Shown: positions 1 to 14,857, numbered from the stretch's first letter. The stretch is 64,000 bases of DNA from Lepidodermella squamata (GCA_047495785.1 JBLDXI010000050.1:455908-519907); one strand, 5' to 3'. Notes: generated by a model not told the origin, from the letters alone. Numbers and translations: made by a program.

Positions 1-3000
1 ATAATGCCTGGCAGACAAAAGGCGCCGTGTCCGATCATTGTGGTAGCTGTCACAGAAATGTCAGAAAATTCATTTCTCGGGTGCGAAACGATAATGCATG
101 GCAGACAGAACGCGTCGTGTCAGTTCATTGTGGTAGCTGTCACAGAAATGTCAGAAAATTCATTGCTCGGGTGCGAAACGATAATGCCTGGCAGACAAAA
201 CGCGCCGTGTCAGCTCATTGTGGTAGCTCTCACAGAAATCTCAGGAAATTCATTGCTGGGTTGCGAAACGATAATGCCTCGCCGACAGAACGCGTTGTGC
301 CTGCTCATTGTGGTAGCTGTCACAGCAATGTCAGAAAATTCATTGCTCGGGTGCGAAACGATAATGCCTCGCCGACAGAACGCGTTGTCCCTGCTCATTG
401 TTGTAGATGTCACAGAAATGTCAGAAAATTCATTTCTCGGGTGCGAAACGATAATGCCTGGCAGACAAAACGCGCCGTGTCCGATCATTGTGGTAGCTCT
501 CACGAAATTTCAGAAAATTCATTGCCCTTGAGTGAATGGAGAATGCCTCGCCGACAGAACGCGTCGTGTCTGTTCATTGTGGTAGATGTCACAGAAATGT
601 CAGAAAATTCATTTCTCGGGTGCGAAACAATAATGCATGGCAGACGGAACGCGTCGTGTCCCATCATTGTGGTAGCTCTCACAGAAATTTCAGAAAATGC
701 ATTGCCCTTGAGTGAATGGAGAATGCCTCGCCGACAGAACGCGTCGTATCTGTTCATTGTGGTAGCCATCACAGAAATGTCAGGAAATTCATTGCTCGGG
801 TGCGAAACGATAATGCCTGGCAGACAAAAGGCGCCGTGTCCGATCATTGTGGTAGCTGTCACAGAAATGTCAGAAAATTCATTTCTCGGGTGCGAAACGA
901 TAATGCATGGCAGACGGAACGCTTCGTGTCAGTTCATTGTGGTAGCCATCACAGAAATGTCAGAAAATTCATTTCTCGGGTGCGAAACGATAATGCATGG
1001 CAGACGGAACGCTTCGTGTCAGTTCATTGTGGTAGCCATCACAGGAATTTCAGGAAATTCATTTCTCGGGTGCGAAACGATAATGCATGGCAGACAGAAC
1101 GCGTCGTGTCAGTTCATTGTGGTAGCTCTCACAGAAATTTCAGGAAATTCATTGCTCGGGTGCGAAACGATAATGCCTGGCAGACAAAACGCGCCGTGTC
1201 CGATCATTGTGGTAGCTCTCACAGAAATTTCAGAAAATTCATTGCCCTTGAGTGAATGGAGAATGCCTCGCCGACAGAACGCGTTGTGCCTGCTCATTGT
1301 GGTAGCTGTCACAGAAATGTCAGAAAATTCATTTCTCGGGTGCGAAACGATAATGCATGGCAGACGGATCGCTTCGTGTCAGTTCATTGTGGTAGCCATC
1401 ACAGGAATTTCAGGAAATTCATTGCTCGGGTGCGAAACGATAATGCCTCGCCGACAGAACGCGTTGTCCCTGCTCATTGTTGTAGATGTCACAGAAATGT
1501 CAGAAAATTCATTTCTCGGGTGCGAAACGATAATGCCTGGCAGACAAAACGCGCCGTGTCCGATCATTGTGGTAGCTCTCACGAAATTTCAGAAAATTCA
1601 TTGCCCTTGAGTGAATGGAGAATGCCTCGCCGACAGAACGCGTCGTGTCTGTTCATTGTGGTAGATGTCACAGAAATGTCAGAAAATTCATTTCTCGGGT
1701 GCGAAACAATAATGCATGGCAGACGGAACGCGTCGTGTCAGTTCATTGTGGTAGCCATCACAGAAATGTCAGGAAATTCATTGCTCGGGTGCGAAACGAT
1801 AATGCCTGGCAGACAAAAGGCGCCGTGTCCGATCATTGTTGTAGCTGTCACAGAAATGTCAGAAAATTCATTTCTCGGGTGCGAAACGATAATGCATGGC
1901 AGACGGAACGCTTCGTGTCAGTTCATTGTGGTAGCCATCACAGGAATTTCAGGAAATTCATTTCTCGGGTGCGAAACGATAATGCATGGCAGACAGAACG
2001 CGTCGTGTCAGTTCATTGTGGTAGCTCTCACAGAAATTTCAGGAAATTCATTGCTCGGGTGCGAAACGATAATGCCTGGCAGACAAAACGCGCCGTGTCC
2101 GATCATTGTGGTAGCTCTCACAGAAATTTCAGAAAATTCATTGCCCTTGAGTGAATGGAGAATGCCTCGCCGACAGAACGCGTCGTGTCTGTTCATTGTG
2201 GTAGATGTCACAGAAATTTCAGGAAATTCATTGCTCGGGTGCGAAACGATAATGCCTGGCAGACAAAAGGCGCCGTGTCCGATCATTGTGGTAGCTGTCA
2301 CAGAAATGTCAGAAAATTCATTTCTCGGGTGCGAAACGATAATGCATGGCAGACGGAACGCTTCGTGTCAGTTCATTGTGGTAGCCATCACAGGAATTTC
2401 AGGAAATTCATTGCTCGGGTGCGAAACGATAATGCCTCGCCGACAGAACGCGTTGTCCCTGCTCATTGTGGTAGCTGTCACAGAAATGTCAGAAAATTCA
2501 TTTCTCGGGTGCGAAACGATAATGCATGGCAGACGGAACGCTTCGTGTCAGTTCATTGTGGTAGCCATCACAGGAATTTCAGGAAATTCATTGCTCGGGT
2601 GCGAAACGATAATGCCTCGCCGACAGAACGCGTTGTCCCTGCTCATTGTGGTAGATGTCACAGAAATGTCAGAAAATTCATTTCTCGGGTGCGAAACGAT
2701 AATGCCTCGCCGACAGAACGCGTCGTGTCTGTTCATTGTGGTAGATGTCACAGAAATTTCAGGAAATTCATTGCTCGGGTGCGAAACGATAATGCCTGGC
2801 AGACAAAAGGCGCCGTGTCCGATCATTGTGGTAGCTGTCACAGAAATGTCAGAAAATTCATTTCTCGGGTGCGAAACGATAATGCATGGCAGACAGAACG
2901 CGTCGTGTCAGTTCATTGTGGTAGCTGTCACAGAAATGTCAGAAAATTCATTGCTCGGGTGCGAAACGATAATGCCTGGCAGACAAAACGCGCCGTGTCA

Positions 3001-5400
3001 GCTCATTGTGGTAGCTCTCACAGAAATCTAAGGAAATTCATTGCTGGGTTTTGAAACGATAATGCCTCGCCGACAGAACGCGTTGTGCCTGCTCATTGTG
3101 GTAGCTGTCACAGCAATGTCAGAAAATTCATTGCTCGGGTGCGAAACGATAATGCCTCGCCGACAGAACGCGTTGTCCCTGCTCATTGTTGTAGATGTCA
3201 CAGAAATGTCAGAAAATTCATTTCTCGGGTGCGAAACGATAATGCCTGGCAGACAAAACGCGCCGTGTCCGATCATTGTGGTAGCTCTCACGAAATTTCA
3301 GAAAATTCATTGCCCTTGAGTGAATGGAGAATGCCTCGCCGACAGAACGCGTCGTGTCTGTTCATTGTGGTAGATGTCACAGAAATGTCAGAAAATTCAT
3401 TTCTCGGGTGCGAAACAATAATGCATGGCAGACGGAACGCGTCGTGTCCCATCATTGTGGTAGCTCTCACAGAAATTTCAGAAAATGCATTGCCCTTGAG
3501 TGAATGGAGAATGCCTCGCCGACAGAACGCGTCGTATCTGTTCATTGTGGTAGCCATCACAGAAATGTCAGGAAATTCATTGCTCGGGTGCGAAACGATA
3601 ATGCCTGGCAGACAAAAGGCGCCGTGTCCGATCATTGTGGTAGCTGTCACAGAAATGTCAGAAAATTCATTTCTCGGGTGCGAAACGATAATGCATGGCA
3701 GACGGAACGCTTCGTGTCAGTTCATTGTGGTAGCCATCACAGAAATGTCAGAAAATTCATTTCTCGGGTGCGAAACGATAATGCATGGCAGACGGAACGC
3801 TTCGTGTCAGTTCATTGTGGTAGCCATCACAGGAATTTCAGGAAATTCATTTCTCGGGTGCGAAACGATAATGCATGGCAGACAGAACGCGTCGTGTCAG
3901 TTCATTGTGGTAGATGTCACAGAAATTTCAGGAAATTCATTGCTCGGGTGCGAAACGATAATGCCTGGCAGACAAAAGGCGCCGTGTCCGATCATTGTGG
4001 TAGCTGTCACAGAAATGTCAGAAAATTCATTTCTCGGGTGCGAAACGATAATGCATGGCAGACGGAACGCTTCGTGTCAGTTCATTGTGGTAGCCATCTC
4101 AGGAATTTCAGGAAATTCATTGCTCGGGTGCGAAACGATAATGCCTCGCCGACAGAACGCGTTGTCCCTGCTCATTGTGGTAGCTGTCACAGAAATGTCA
4201 GAAAATTCATTTCTCGGGTGCGAAACGATAATGCATGGCAGACGGAACGCTTCGTGTCAGTTCATTGTGGTAGCCATCACAGAAATGTCAGGAAATTCAT
4301 TGCTCGGGTGCGAAACGATAATGCCTCGCCGACAGAACGCGTTGTCCCTGCTCATTGTGGTAGATGTCACAGAAATGTCAGAAAATTCATTTCTCGGGTG
4401 CGAAACGATAATGCCTGGCAGACGGAACGCTTCGTGTCAGTTCATTGTGGTAGCCATCACAGGAATTTCAGGAAATTCATTGCTCGGGTGCGAAACGATA
4501 ATGCCTCGCCGACAGAACGCGTTGTCCCTGCTCATTGTGGTAGATGTCACAGAAATGTCAGAAAATTCATTTCTCGGGTGCGAAACGATAATGCCTCGCC
4601 GACAGAACGCGTCGTGTCTGTTCATTGTGGTAGATGTCACAGAAATTTCAGGAAATTCATTGCTCGGGTGCGAAACGATAATGCCTGGCAGACAAAAGGC
4701 GCCGTGTCCGATCATTGTGGTAGCTGTCACAGAAATGTCAGAAAATTCATTTCTCGGGTGCGAAACGATAATGCATGGCAGACAGAACGCGTCGTGTCAG
4801 TTCATTGTGGTAGCTGTCACAGAAATGTCAGAAAATTCATTGCTCGGGTGCGAAACGATAATGCCTGGCAGACAAAACGCGCCGTGTCAGCTCATTGTGG
4901 TAGCTCTCACAGAAATCTAAGGAAATTCATTGCTGGGTTTTGAAACGATAATGCCTCGCCGACAGAACGCGTTGTGCCTGCTCATTGTGGTAGCTGTCAC
5001 AGCAATGTCAGAAAATTCATTGCTCGGGTGCGAAACGATAATGCCTCGCCGACAGAACGCGTTGTCCCTGCTCATTGTGGTAGATGTCACAGAAATGTCA
5101 GAAAATTCATTTCTCGGGTGCGAAACAATAATGCATGGCAGACGGAACGCGTCGTGTCCCATCATTGTGGTAGCTCTCACAGAAATTTCAGAAAATGCAT
5201 TGCCCTTGAGTGAATGGAGAATGCCTCGCCGACAGAACGCGTCGTATCTGTTCATTGTGGTAGCCATCACAGAAATGTCAGGAAATTCATTGCTCGGGTG
5301 CGAAACGATAATGCCTGGCAGACAAAAGGCGCCGTGTCCGATCATTGTGGTAGCTGTCACAGAAATGTCAGAAAATTCATTTCTCGGGTGCGAAACGATA
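1..5400 (+). repeat. Higher-order repeat: three staggered copies of one monomer series
   Basis: The same ordered series of variant monomers recurs. A landmark (cacagaaatc followed by a gctgggtt variant) lies at 231, 3019 and 4908, giving units of 2788 and 1889 bp. These are 31 and 21 monomers less two and one single-base deletions. Copies 2 and 3 share private changes (ctaagg and gggttttgaaac) absent from copy 1, so copy 3 derives from copy 2. The unit size difference of ten monomers fits unequal exchange. Offsets come from aligning landmarks by eye. Confidence 0.85.
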
Positions 5401-7898
5401 ATGCATGGCAGACGGAACGCTTCGTGTCAGTTCATTGTGGTAGCCATCACAGAAATGTCAGAAAATTCATTTCTCGGGTGCGAAACGATAATGCATGGCA
5501 GACGGAACGCTTCGTGTCAGTTCATTGTGGTAGCCATCACAGGAATTTCAGGAAATTCATTTCTCGGGTGCGAAACGATAATGCATGGCAGACAAAACGC
5601 GCCGTGTCCGATCATTGTGGTAGCTCTCACAGAAATTTCAGAAAATTCATTGCCCTTGAGTGAATGGAGAATGCCTCGCCGACAGAACGCGTCGTGTCTG
5701 TTCATTGTGGTAGCCATCACAGAAATGTCAGGAAATTCATTGCTCGGGTGCGAAACGATAATGCCTGGCAGACAAAAGGCGCCGTGTCCGATCATTGTGG
5801 TAGCTGTCACAGAAATGTCAGAAAATTCATTTCTCGGGTGCGAAACGATAATGCATGGCAGACGGAACGCTTCGTGTCAGTTCATTGTGGTAGCCATCAC
5901 AGAAATGTCAGAAAATTCATTTCTCGGGTGCGAAACGATAATGCATGGCAGACGGAACGCTTCGTGTCAGTTCATTGTGGTAGCTCTCACAGAAATTTCA
6001 GGAAATTCATTGCTCGGGTGCGAAACGATAATGCCTGGCAGACAAAACGCGCCGTGTCCGATCATTGTGGTAGCTCTCACAGAAATTTCAGAAAATTCAT
6101 TGCCCTTGAGTGAATGGAGAATGCCTCGCCGACAGAACGCGTCGTGTCTGTTCATTGTGGTAGATGTCACAGAAATTTCAGGAAATTCATTGCTCGGGTG
6201 CGAAACGATAATGCCTGGCAGACAAAAGGCGCCGTGTCCGATCATTGTGGTAGCTGTCACAGAAATGTCAGAAAATTCATTTCTCGGGTGCGAAACGATA
6301 ATGCATGGCAGACGGAACGCTTCGTGTCAGTTCATTGTGGTAGCCATCTCAGGAATTTCAGGAAATTCATTGCTCGGGTGCGAAACGATAATGCCTCGCC
6401 GACAGAACGCGTTGTCCCTGCTCATTGTGGTAGCTGTCACAGAAATGTCAGAAAATTCATTTCTCGGGTGCGAAACGATAATGCATGGCAGACGGAACGC
6501 TTCGTGTCAGTTCATTGTGGTAGCCATCACAGAAATGTCAGGAAATTCATTGCTCGGGTGCGAAACGATAATGCCTCGCCGACAGAACGCGTTGTCCCTG
6601 CTCATTGTGGTAGATGTCACAGAAATGTCAGAAAATTCATTTCTCGGGTGCGAAACGATAATGCCTGGCAGACAAAACGCGTCGTGTCCCATCATTGTGG
6701 TAGCTCTCACAGAAATTTCAGAAAATTCATTGCCCTTGAGTGAATGGAGAATGCCTCGCCGACAGAACGCGTCGTGTCTGTTCATTGTGGTAGATGTCAC
6801 AGAAATTTCAGGAAATTCATTGCTCGGGTGCGAAACGATAATGCCTGGCAGACAAAAGGCGCCGTGTCCGATCATTGTGGTAGCTGTCACAGAAATGTCA
6901 GAAAATTCATTTCTCGGGTGCGAAACGATAATGCCTCGCCGACAGAACGCGTTGTGCCTGCTCATTGTGGTAGCTGTCACAGAAATGTCAGAAAATTCAT
7001 TGCTCGGGTGCGAAACGATAATGCCTGGCAGACAAAACGCGCCGTGTCAGCTCATTGTGGTAGCTCTCACAGAAATCTCAGGAAATTCATTGCTGGGTTG
7101 CGAAACGATAATGCCTCGCCGACAGAACGCGTTGTGCCTGCTCATTGTGGTAGCTGTCACAGCAATGTCAGAAAATTCATTTCTCGGGTGCGAAACGATA
7201 ATGCATGGCAGACAGAACGCGTCGTGTCAGTTCATTGTGGTAGCTCTCACAGAAATTTCAGGAAATTGATTGCTCGGGTGCGAAACGATAATGCCTGGCA
7301 GACAAAACGCGCCGTGTCCGATCATTGTGGTAGCTCTCACGAAATTTCAGAAAATTCATTTCTCGGGTGCGAAACGATAATGCATGGCAGACGGAACGCT
7401 TCGTGTCAGTTCATTGTGGTAGCCATCACAGAAATGTCAGGAAATTCATTGCTCGGGTGCGAAACGATAATGCCTCGCCGACAGAACGCGTTGTCCCTGC
7501 TCATTGTTGTAGATGTCACAGAAATGTCAGAAAATTCATTTCTCGGGTGCGAAACGATAATGCCTGGCAGACAAAACGCGTCGTGTCCCATCATTGTGGT
7601 AGCTCTCACAGAAATTTCAGAAAATTCATTGCCCTTGAGTGAATGGAGAATGCCTCGCCGACAGAACGCGTCGTGTCTGTTCATTGTGGTAGATGTCACA
7701 GAAATTTCAGGAAATTCATTGCTCGGGTGCGAAACGATAATGCCTGGCAGACAAAAGGCGCCGTGTCCGATCATTGTGGTAGCTGTCACAGAAATGTCAG
7801 AAAATTCATTTCTCGGGTGCGAAACGATAATGCATGGCAGACAGAACGCGTCGTGTCAGTTCATTGTGGTAGCTCTCACAGAAATTTCAGGAAATTGA

Positions 7899-9158
7899 TT
7901 GCTCGGGTGCGAAACGATAATGCCTGGCAGACAAAACGCGCCGTGTCCGATCATTGTGGTAGCTGTCACAGAAATGTCAGAAAATTCATTTCTCGGGTGC
8001 GAAACGATAATGCCTCGCCGACAGAACGCGTTGTGCCTGCTCATTGTGGTAGCTGTCACAGAAATGTCAGAAAATTCATTGCTCGGGTGCGAAACGATAA
8101 TGCCTGGCAGACAAAACGCGCCGTGTCAGCTCATTGTGGTAGCTCTCACAGAAATCTCAGGAAATTCATTGCTGGGTTGCGAAACGATAATGCCTCGCCG
8201 ACAGAACGCGTTGTGCCTGCTCATTGTGGTAGCTGTCACAGCAATGTCAGAAAATTCATTTCTCGGGTGCGAAACGATAATGCATGGCAGACAGAACGCG
8301 TCGTGTCAGTTCATTGTGGTAGCTCTCACAGAAATTTCAGGAAATTGATTGCTCGGGTGCGAAACGATAATGCCTGGCAGACAAAACGCGCCGTGTCCGA
8401 TCATTGTGGTAGCTGTCACAGAAATGTCAGAAAATTCATTTCTCGGGTGCGAAACGATAATGCATGGCAGACAGAACGCGTCGTGTCAGTTCATTGTGGT
8501 AGCTCTCACAGAAATTTCAGGAAATTGATTGCTCGGGTGCGAAACGATAATGCCTGGCAGACAAAACGCGCCGTGTCCGATCATTGTGGTAGCTGTCACA
8601 GAAATGTCAGAAAATTCATTTCTCGGGTGCGAAACGATAATGCCTCGCCGACAGAACGCGTTGTGCCTGCTCATTGTGGTAGCTGTCACAGAAATGTCAG
8701 AAAATTCATTGCTCGGGTGCGAAACGATAATGCCTGGCAGACAAAACGCGCCGTGTCAGCTCATTGTGGTAGCTCTCACAGAAATCTCAGGAAATTCATT
8801 GCTGGGTTGCGAAACGATAATGCCTCGCCGACAGAACGCGTTGTGCCTGCTCATTGTGGTAGCTGTCACAGCAATGTCAGAAAATTCATTTCTCGGGTGC
8901 GAAACGATAATGCATGGCAGACAGAACGCGTCGTGTCAGTTCATTGTGGTAGCTCTCACAGAAATTTCAGGAAATTGATTGCTCGGGTGCGAAACGATAA
9001 TGCCTGGCAGACAAAAGGCGCCGTGTCCGATCATTGTGGTAGCTGTCACAGAAATGTCAGAAAATTCATTTCTCGGGTGCGAAACGATAATGCATGGCAG
9101 ACAGAACGCGTCGTGTCAGTTCATTGTGGTAGCTCTCACAGAAATTTCAGAAAATTCA
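7899..9158 (+). repeat. Higher-order repeat of 630 bp (7 monomers), two units
   Basis: The monomer series at 7899-8528 recurs at 8529-9158 with an offset of exactly 630 bp and only a few substitutions. Part of the same series (about 6930-7268) precedes it. Each unit contains the diagnostic aaattgattg variant in place of aaattcattg. Confidence 0.85.
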
Positions 9159-11785
9159 TTGCTCGGGTGCGAAACGATAATGCCTCGCCGACAGAACGCG
9201 TAGTCCCTGCTCATTGTTGTAGATGTCACAGAAATGTCAGAAAATTCATTTCTCGGGTGCGAAACGATAATGCCTGGCAGACAAAACGCGCCGTGTCCGA
9301 TCATTGTGGTAGCTCTCACAGAAATTTCAGAAAATTCATTGCCCTTGAGTGAATGGAGAATGCCTCGCCGACAGAACGCGTCGTGTCTGTTCATTGTGGT
9401 AGATGTCACAGAAATGTCAGAAAATTCATTTCTCGGGTGCGAAACAATAATGCATGGCAGACGGAACGCGTCGTGTCCCATCATTGTGGTAGCTCTCACA
9501 GAAATTTCAGAAAATGCATTGCCCTTGAGTGAATGGAGAATGCCTCGCCGACAGAACGCGTCGTGTCTGTTCATTGTGGTAGATGTCACAGAAATTTCAG
9601 GAAATTCATTGCTCGGGTGCGAAACGATAATGCCTGGCAGACAAAAGGCGCCGTGTCCGATCATTGTGGTAGCTGTCACAGAAATGTCAGAAAATTCATT
9701 TCTCGGGTGCGAAACGATAATGCATGGCAGACGGAACGCTTCGTGTCAGTTCATTGTGGTAGCCATCACAGAAATGTCAGGAAATTCATTGCTCGGGTGC
9801 GAAACGATAATGCCTGGCAGACAAAACGCGCCGTGTCCGATCATTGTGGTAGCTGTCACAGAAATGTCAGAAAATTCATTTCTCGGGTGCGAAACGATAA
9901 TGCCTCGCCGACAGAACGCGTTGTGCCTGCTCATTGTGGTAGCTGTCACAGAAATGTCAGAAAATTCATTGCTCGGGTGCGAAACGATAATGCCTGGCAG
10001 ACAAAACGCGCCGTGTCAGCTCATTGTGGTAGCTCTCACAGAAATCTCAGGAAATTCATTGCTGGGTTGCGAAACGATAATGCCTGGCAGACAAAAGGCG
10101 CCGTGTCCGATCATTGTGGTAGCTGTCACAGAAATGTCAGAAAATTCATTTCTCGGGTGCGAAACGATAATGCATGGCAGACAGAACGCGTCGTGTCAGT
10201 TCATTGTGGTAGCTCTCACAGAAATTTCAGGAAATTGATTGCTCGGGTGCGAAACGATAATGCCTGGCAGACAAAACGCGCCGTGTCCGATCATTGTGGT
10301 AGCTGTCACAGAAATGTCAGGAAATTCATTTCTCGGGTGCGAAACGATAATGCCTCGCCGACAGAACGCGTTGTGCCTGCTCATTGTGGTAGCTGTCACA
10401 GAAATGTCAGAAAATTCATTGCTCGGGTGCGAAACGATAATGCATGGCAGACAGAACGCGTCGTGTCAGTTCATTGTGGTAGCTCTCACAGAAATTTCAG
10501 GAAATTGATTGCTCGGGTGCGAAACGATAATGCCTGGCAGACAAAACGCGCCGTGTCCGATCATTGTGGTAGCTCTCACAGAAATTCCAGAAAATTCATT
10601 GCCCTTGAGTGAATGGAGAATGCCTCGCCGACAGAACGCGTCGTGTCTGTTCATTGTGGTAGATGTCACAGAAATTTCAGGAAAATCTTTGCTCGGGTGC
10701 GAAACGATAATGCCTCGCCGACAGAACGCGTTGTGTCTGCTCATTGTGGTAGCTGTCACAGCAATGTCAGAAAATTCATTTCTCGGGTGCGAAACGATAA
10801 TGCATGGCAGACAGAACGCGTCGTGTCAGTTCATTGTGGTAGCTCTCACAGAAATTTCAGGAAATTCATTGCTCGGGTGCGAAACGATAATGCCTGGCAG
10901 ACAAAAGGCGCCGTGTCCGATCATTGTGGTAGCTGTCACAGAAATGTCAGAAAATTCATTTCTCGGGTGCGAAACGATAATGCATGGCAGACAGAACGCG
11001 TCGTGTCAGTTCATTGTGGTAGCTCTCACAGAAATTTCAGGAAATTCATTGCTCGGGTGCGAAATAACGATAATGCCTCGCCGACAGAACGCGTTGTGTC
11101 TGCTCATTGTGGTAGCTGTCACAGAAATGTCAGAAAATTCATTTCTCGGGTGCGAAACGATAATGCATGGCAGACAGAACGCGTCGTGTCAGCTCATTGT
11201 GGTAGCTCTCACAGAAATCTCAGGAAATTCATCGCTGGGTTGCGAAACGATAATGCCTCGCCGACAGAACGCGTTGTGCCTGCTCATTGTGGTAGCTGTC
11301 ACAGAAATGTCAGAAAATTCATTTCTCGGGTGCGAAACGATAATGCATGGCAGACAGAACGCGTCGTGTCAGCTCATTGTGGTAGCTCTCACAGAAATCT
11401 CAGGAAATTCATCGCTGGGTTGCGAAACGATAATGCCTCGCCGACAGAACGCGTTGTGCCTGCTCATTGTGGTAGCTGTCACAGAAATGTCAGAAAATTC
11501 ATTTCTCGGGTGCGAAACGATAATGCATGGCAGACAGAACGCGTCGTGTCAGTTCATTGTGGTAGCTCTCACAGAAATCTCAGGAAATTCATCGCTGGGT
11601 TGCGAAACGATAATGCCTCGCCGACAGAACGCGTTGTGCCTGCTCATTGTGGTAGCTGTCACAGAAATGTCAGAAAATTCATTTCTCGGGTGCGAAACGA
11701 AAATGCATGGCAGACAGAACGCGTCGTGTCAGTTCATTGTGGTAGCTCTCACAGAAATTTCAGAAAATTCATTGCCCTTGAGTGA

Positions 11786-14700
11786 ATGGAGAATGCCTCG
11801 CCGACAGAACGCGTCGTGTCTGTTCATTGTGGTAGATGTCACAGAAATTTCAGGAAAATCTTTGCTCGGGTGCGAAACGATAATGCCTCGCCGATAGAAC
11901 GCGTTGTGTCTGCTCATTGTGGTAGCTGTCACAGCAATGTCAGAAAATTCATTTCTCGGGTGCGAAACGATAATGCATGGCAGACAGAACGCGTCGTGTC
12001 AGTTCATTGTGGTAGCTCTCACAGAAATTTCAGGAAATTGATTGCTCGGGTGCGAAACGATAATGCCTGGCAGACAAAAGGCGCCGTGTCCGATCATTGT
12101 CGTAGCTGTCACAGCAATGTCAGAAAATTCATTTCTCGGGTGCGAAACGATAATGCATGGCAGACAGAACGCGTCGTGTCAGTTCATTGTGGTAGCTCTC
12201 ACAGAAATTTCAGGAAATTGATTGCTCGGGTGCGAAACGATAATGCCTGGCAGACAAAAGGCGCCGTGTCCGATCATTGTCGTAGCTGTCACAGAAATGT
12301 CAGAAAATTCATTTCTCGGGTGCGAAACGATAATGCATGGCAGACGGAACGCGTCGTGTCAGTTCATTGTGGTAGCCATCACAGGAATTTCAGGAAATTC
12401 ATTGCTCGGGTGCGAAACGATAATGCATGGCAGACGGAACGCGTCGTGTCTGCTCATTGTCGTAGCTGTCACAGAAATGTCAGAAAATTCATTTCTCGGG
12501 TGCGAAACGATAATGCATGGCAGACAAAACGCGTCGTGTCAGTTCATTGTGGTAGCCATCACAGGAATTTCAGGAAATTCATTGCTCGGGTGCGAAATAA
12601 CGATAATGCCTCGCCGACAAAAGGCGCCGTGTCCGATCATTGTGGTAGCTGTCACAGAAATGTCAGAAAATTCATTTCTCGGGTGCGAAACGATAATGCA
12701 TGGCAGACAGAACGCGTCGTGTCAGTTCATTGTGGTAGCTCTCACAGAAATTTCAGGAAATTCATTGCTCGGGTGCGAAATAACGATAATGCCTCGCCGA
12801 CAGAACGCGTTGTGTCTGCTCATTGTGGTAGCTGTCACAGAAATGTCAGAAAATTCATTTCTCGGGTGCGAAACGATAATGCATGGCAGACAGAACGCGT
12901 CGTGTCAGCTCATTGTGGTAGCTCTCACAGAAATCTCAGGAAATTCATCGCTGGGTTGCGAAACGATAATGCCTCGCCGACAGAACGCGTTGTGCCTGCT
13001 CATTGTGGTAGCTGTCACAGAAATGTCAGAAAATTCATTTCTCGGGTGCGAAACGATAATGCATGGCAGACAGAACGCGTCGTGTCAGCTCATTGTGGTA
13101 GCTCTCACAGAAATCTCAGGAAATTCATCGCTGGGTTGCGAAACGATAATGCCTCGCCGACAGAACGCGTTGTGCCTGCTCATTGTGGTAGCTGTCACAG
13201 AAATGTCAGAAAATTCATTTCTCGGGTGCGAAACGATAATGCATGGCAGACAGAACGCGTCGTGTCAGTTCATTGTGGTAGCTCTCACAGAAATCTCAGG
13301 AAATTCATCGCTGGGTTGCGAAACGATAATGCCTCGCCGACAGAACGCGTTGTGCCTGCTCATTGTGGTAGCTGTCACAGAAATGTCAGAAAATTCATTT
13401 CTCGGGTGCGAAACGAAAATGCATGGCAGACAGAACGCGTCGTGTCAGTTCATTGTGGTAGCTCTCACAGAAATTTCAGAAAATTCATTGCCCTTGAGTG
13501 AATGGAGAATGCCTCGCCGACAGAACGCGTCGTGTCTGTTCATTGTGGTAGATGTCACAGAAATTTCAGGAAAATCTTTGCTCGGGTGCGAAACGATAAT
13601 GCCTCGCCGATAGAACGCGTTGTGTCTGCTCATTGTGGTAGCTGTCACAGCAATGTCAGAAAATTCATTTCTCGGGTGCGAAACGATAATGCATGGCAGA
13701 CAGAACGCGTCGTGTCAGTTCATTGTGGTAGCTCTCACAGAAATTTCAGGAAATTGATTGCTCGGGTGCGAAACGATAATGCCTGGCAGACAAAAGGCGC
13801 CGTGTCCGATCATTGTCGTAGCTGTCACAGAAATGTCAGAAAATTCATTTCTCGGGTGCGAAACGATAATGCATGGCAGACAAAACGCGTCGTGTCAGTT
13901 CATTGTGGTAGCCATCACAGGAATTTCAGGAAATTCATTGCTCGGGTGCGAAATAACGATAATGCCTCGCCGACAAAAGGCGCCGTGTCCGATCATTGTG
14001 GTAGCTGTCACAGAAATGTCAGAAAATTCATTTCTCGGGTGCGAAACGATAATGCATGGCAGACAGAACGCGTCGTGTCAGTTCATTGTGGTAGCTCTCA
14101 CAGAAATTTCAGGAAATTCATTGCTCGGGTGCGAAATAACGATAATGCCTCGCCGACAGAACGCGTTGTGTCTGCTCATTGTGGTAGCTGTCACAGAAAT
14201 GTCAGAAAATTCATTTCTCGGGTGCGAAACGATAATGCATGGCAGACAGAACGCGTCGTGTCAGCTCATTGTGGTAGCTCTCACAGGAATCTCAGGAAAT
14301 TCATCGCTGGGTTGCGAAACGATAATGCCTCGCCGACAGAACGCGTTGTGCCTGCTCATTGTGGTAGCTGTCACAGAAATGTCAGAAAATTCATTTCTCG
14401 GGTGCGAAACGATAATGCATGGCAGACAGAACGCGTCGTGTCAGCTCATTGTGGTAGCTCTCACAGAAATCTCAGGAAATTCATCGCTGGGTTGCGAAAC
14501 GATAATGCCTCGCCGACAGAACGCGTTGTGCCTGCTCATTGTGGTAGCTGTCACAGAAATGTCAGAAAATTCATTTCTCGGGTGCGAAACGATAATGCAT
14601 GGCAGACAGAACGCGTCGTGTCAGTTCATTGTGGTAGCTCTCACAGAAATCTCAGGAAATTCATCGCTGGGTTGCGAAACGATAATGCCTCGCCGACAGA

Positions 14701-14857
14701 ACGCGTTGTGCCTGCTCATTGTGGTAGCTGTCACAGAAATGTCAGAAAATTCATTTCTCGGGTGCGAAACGAAAATGCATGGCAGACAGAACGCGTCGTG
14801 TCAGTTCATTGTGGTAGCTCTCACAGAAATTTCAGAAAATTCATTGCCCTTGAGTGA
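11786..14857 (+). repeat. Higher-order repeat: 1716-bp unit and a 1356-bp derivative
   Basis: Starting from a box B monomer, 11786-13501 (1716 bp) is followed by 13502-14857 (1356 bp), which repeats the same variant series but lacks 360 bp, exactly four monomers. Both carry the 3-bp insertion variant (gaaataacg). A related, shorter series precedes at 10613-11785 and follows at 15488-16573. The four-monomer difference is the signature of unequal exchange in register. Confidence 0.85.

Noticed and set aside
27-9352. Long satellite frames as genes for a 30-residue repeat protein
   Set aside because: Frames are open on both strands at once, vary in length between units, and are broken by single-base deletions and by variants creating stops (gccgatagaac, aaattgattg). 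Outside domain 1 many length changes are not multiples of three.
716-10612. CGSCH motifs in translated satellite as multiheme cytochrome
   Set aside because: CXXCH arises in one frame of the repeat (tgtggtagctgtcac) and alternates freely with CGSSH and CGSHH; there is no signal peptide or gene context.
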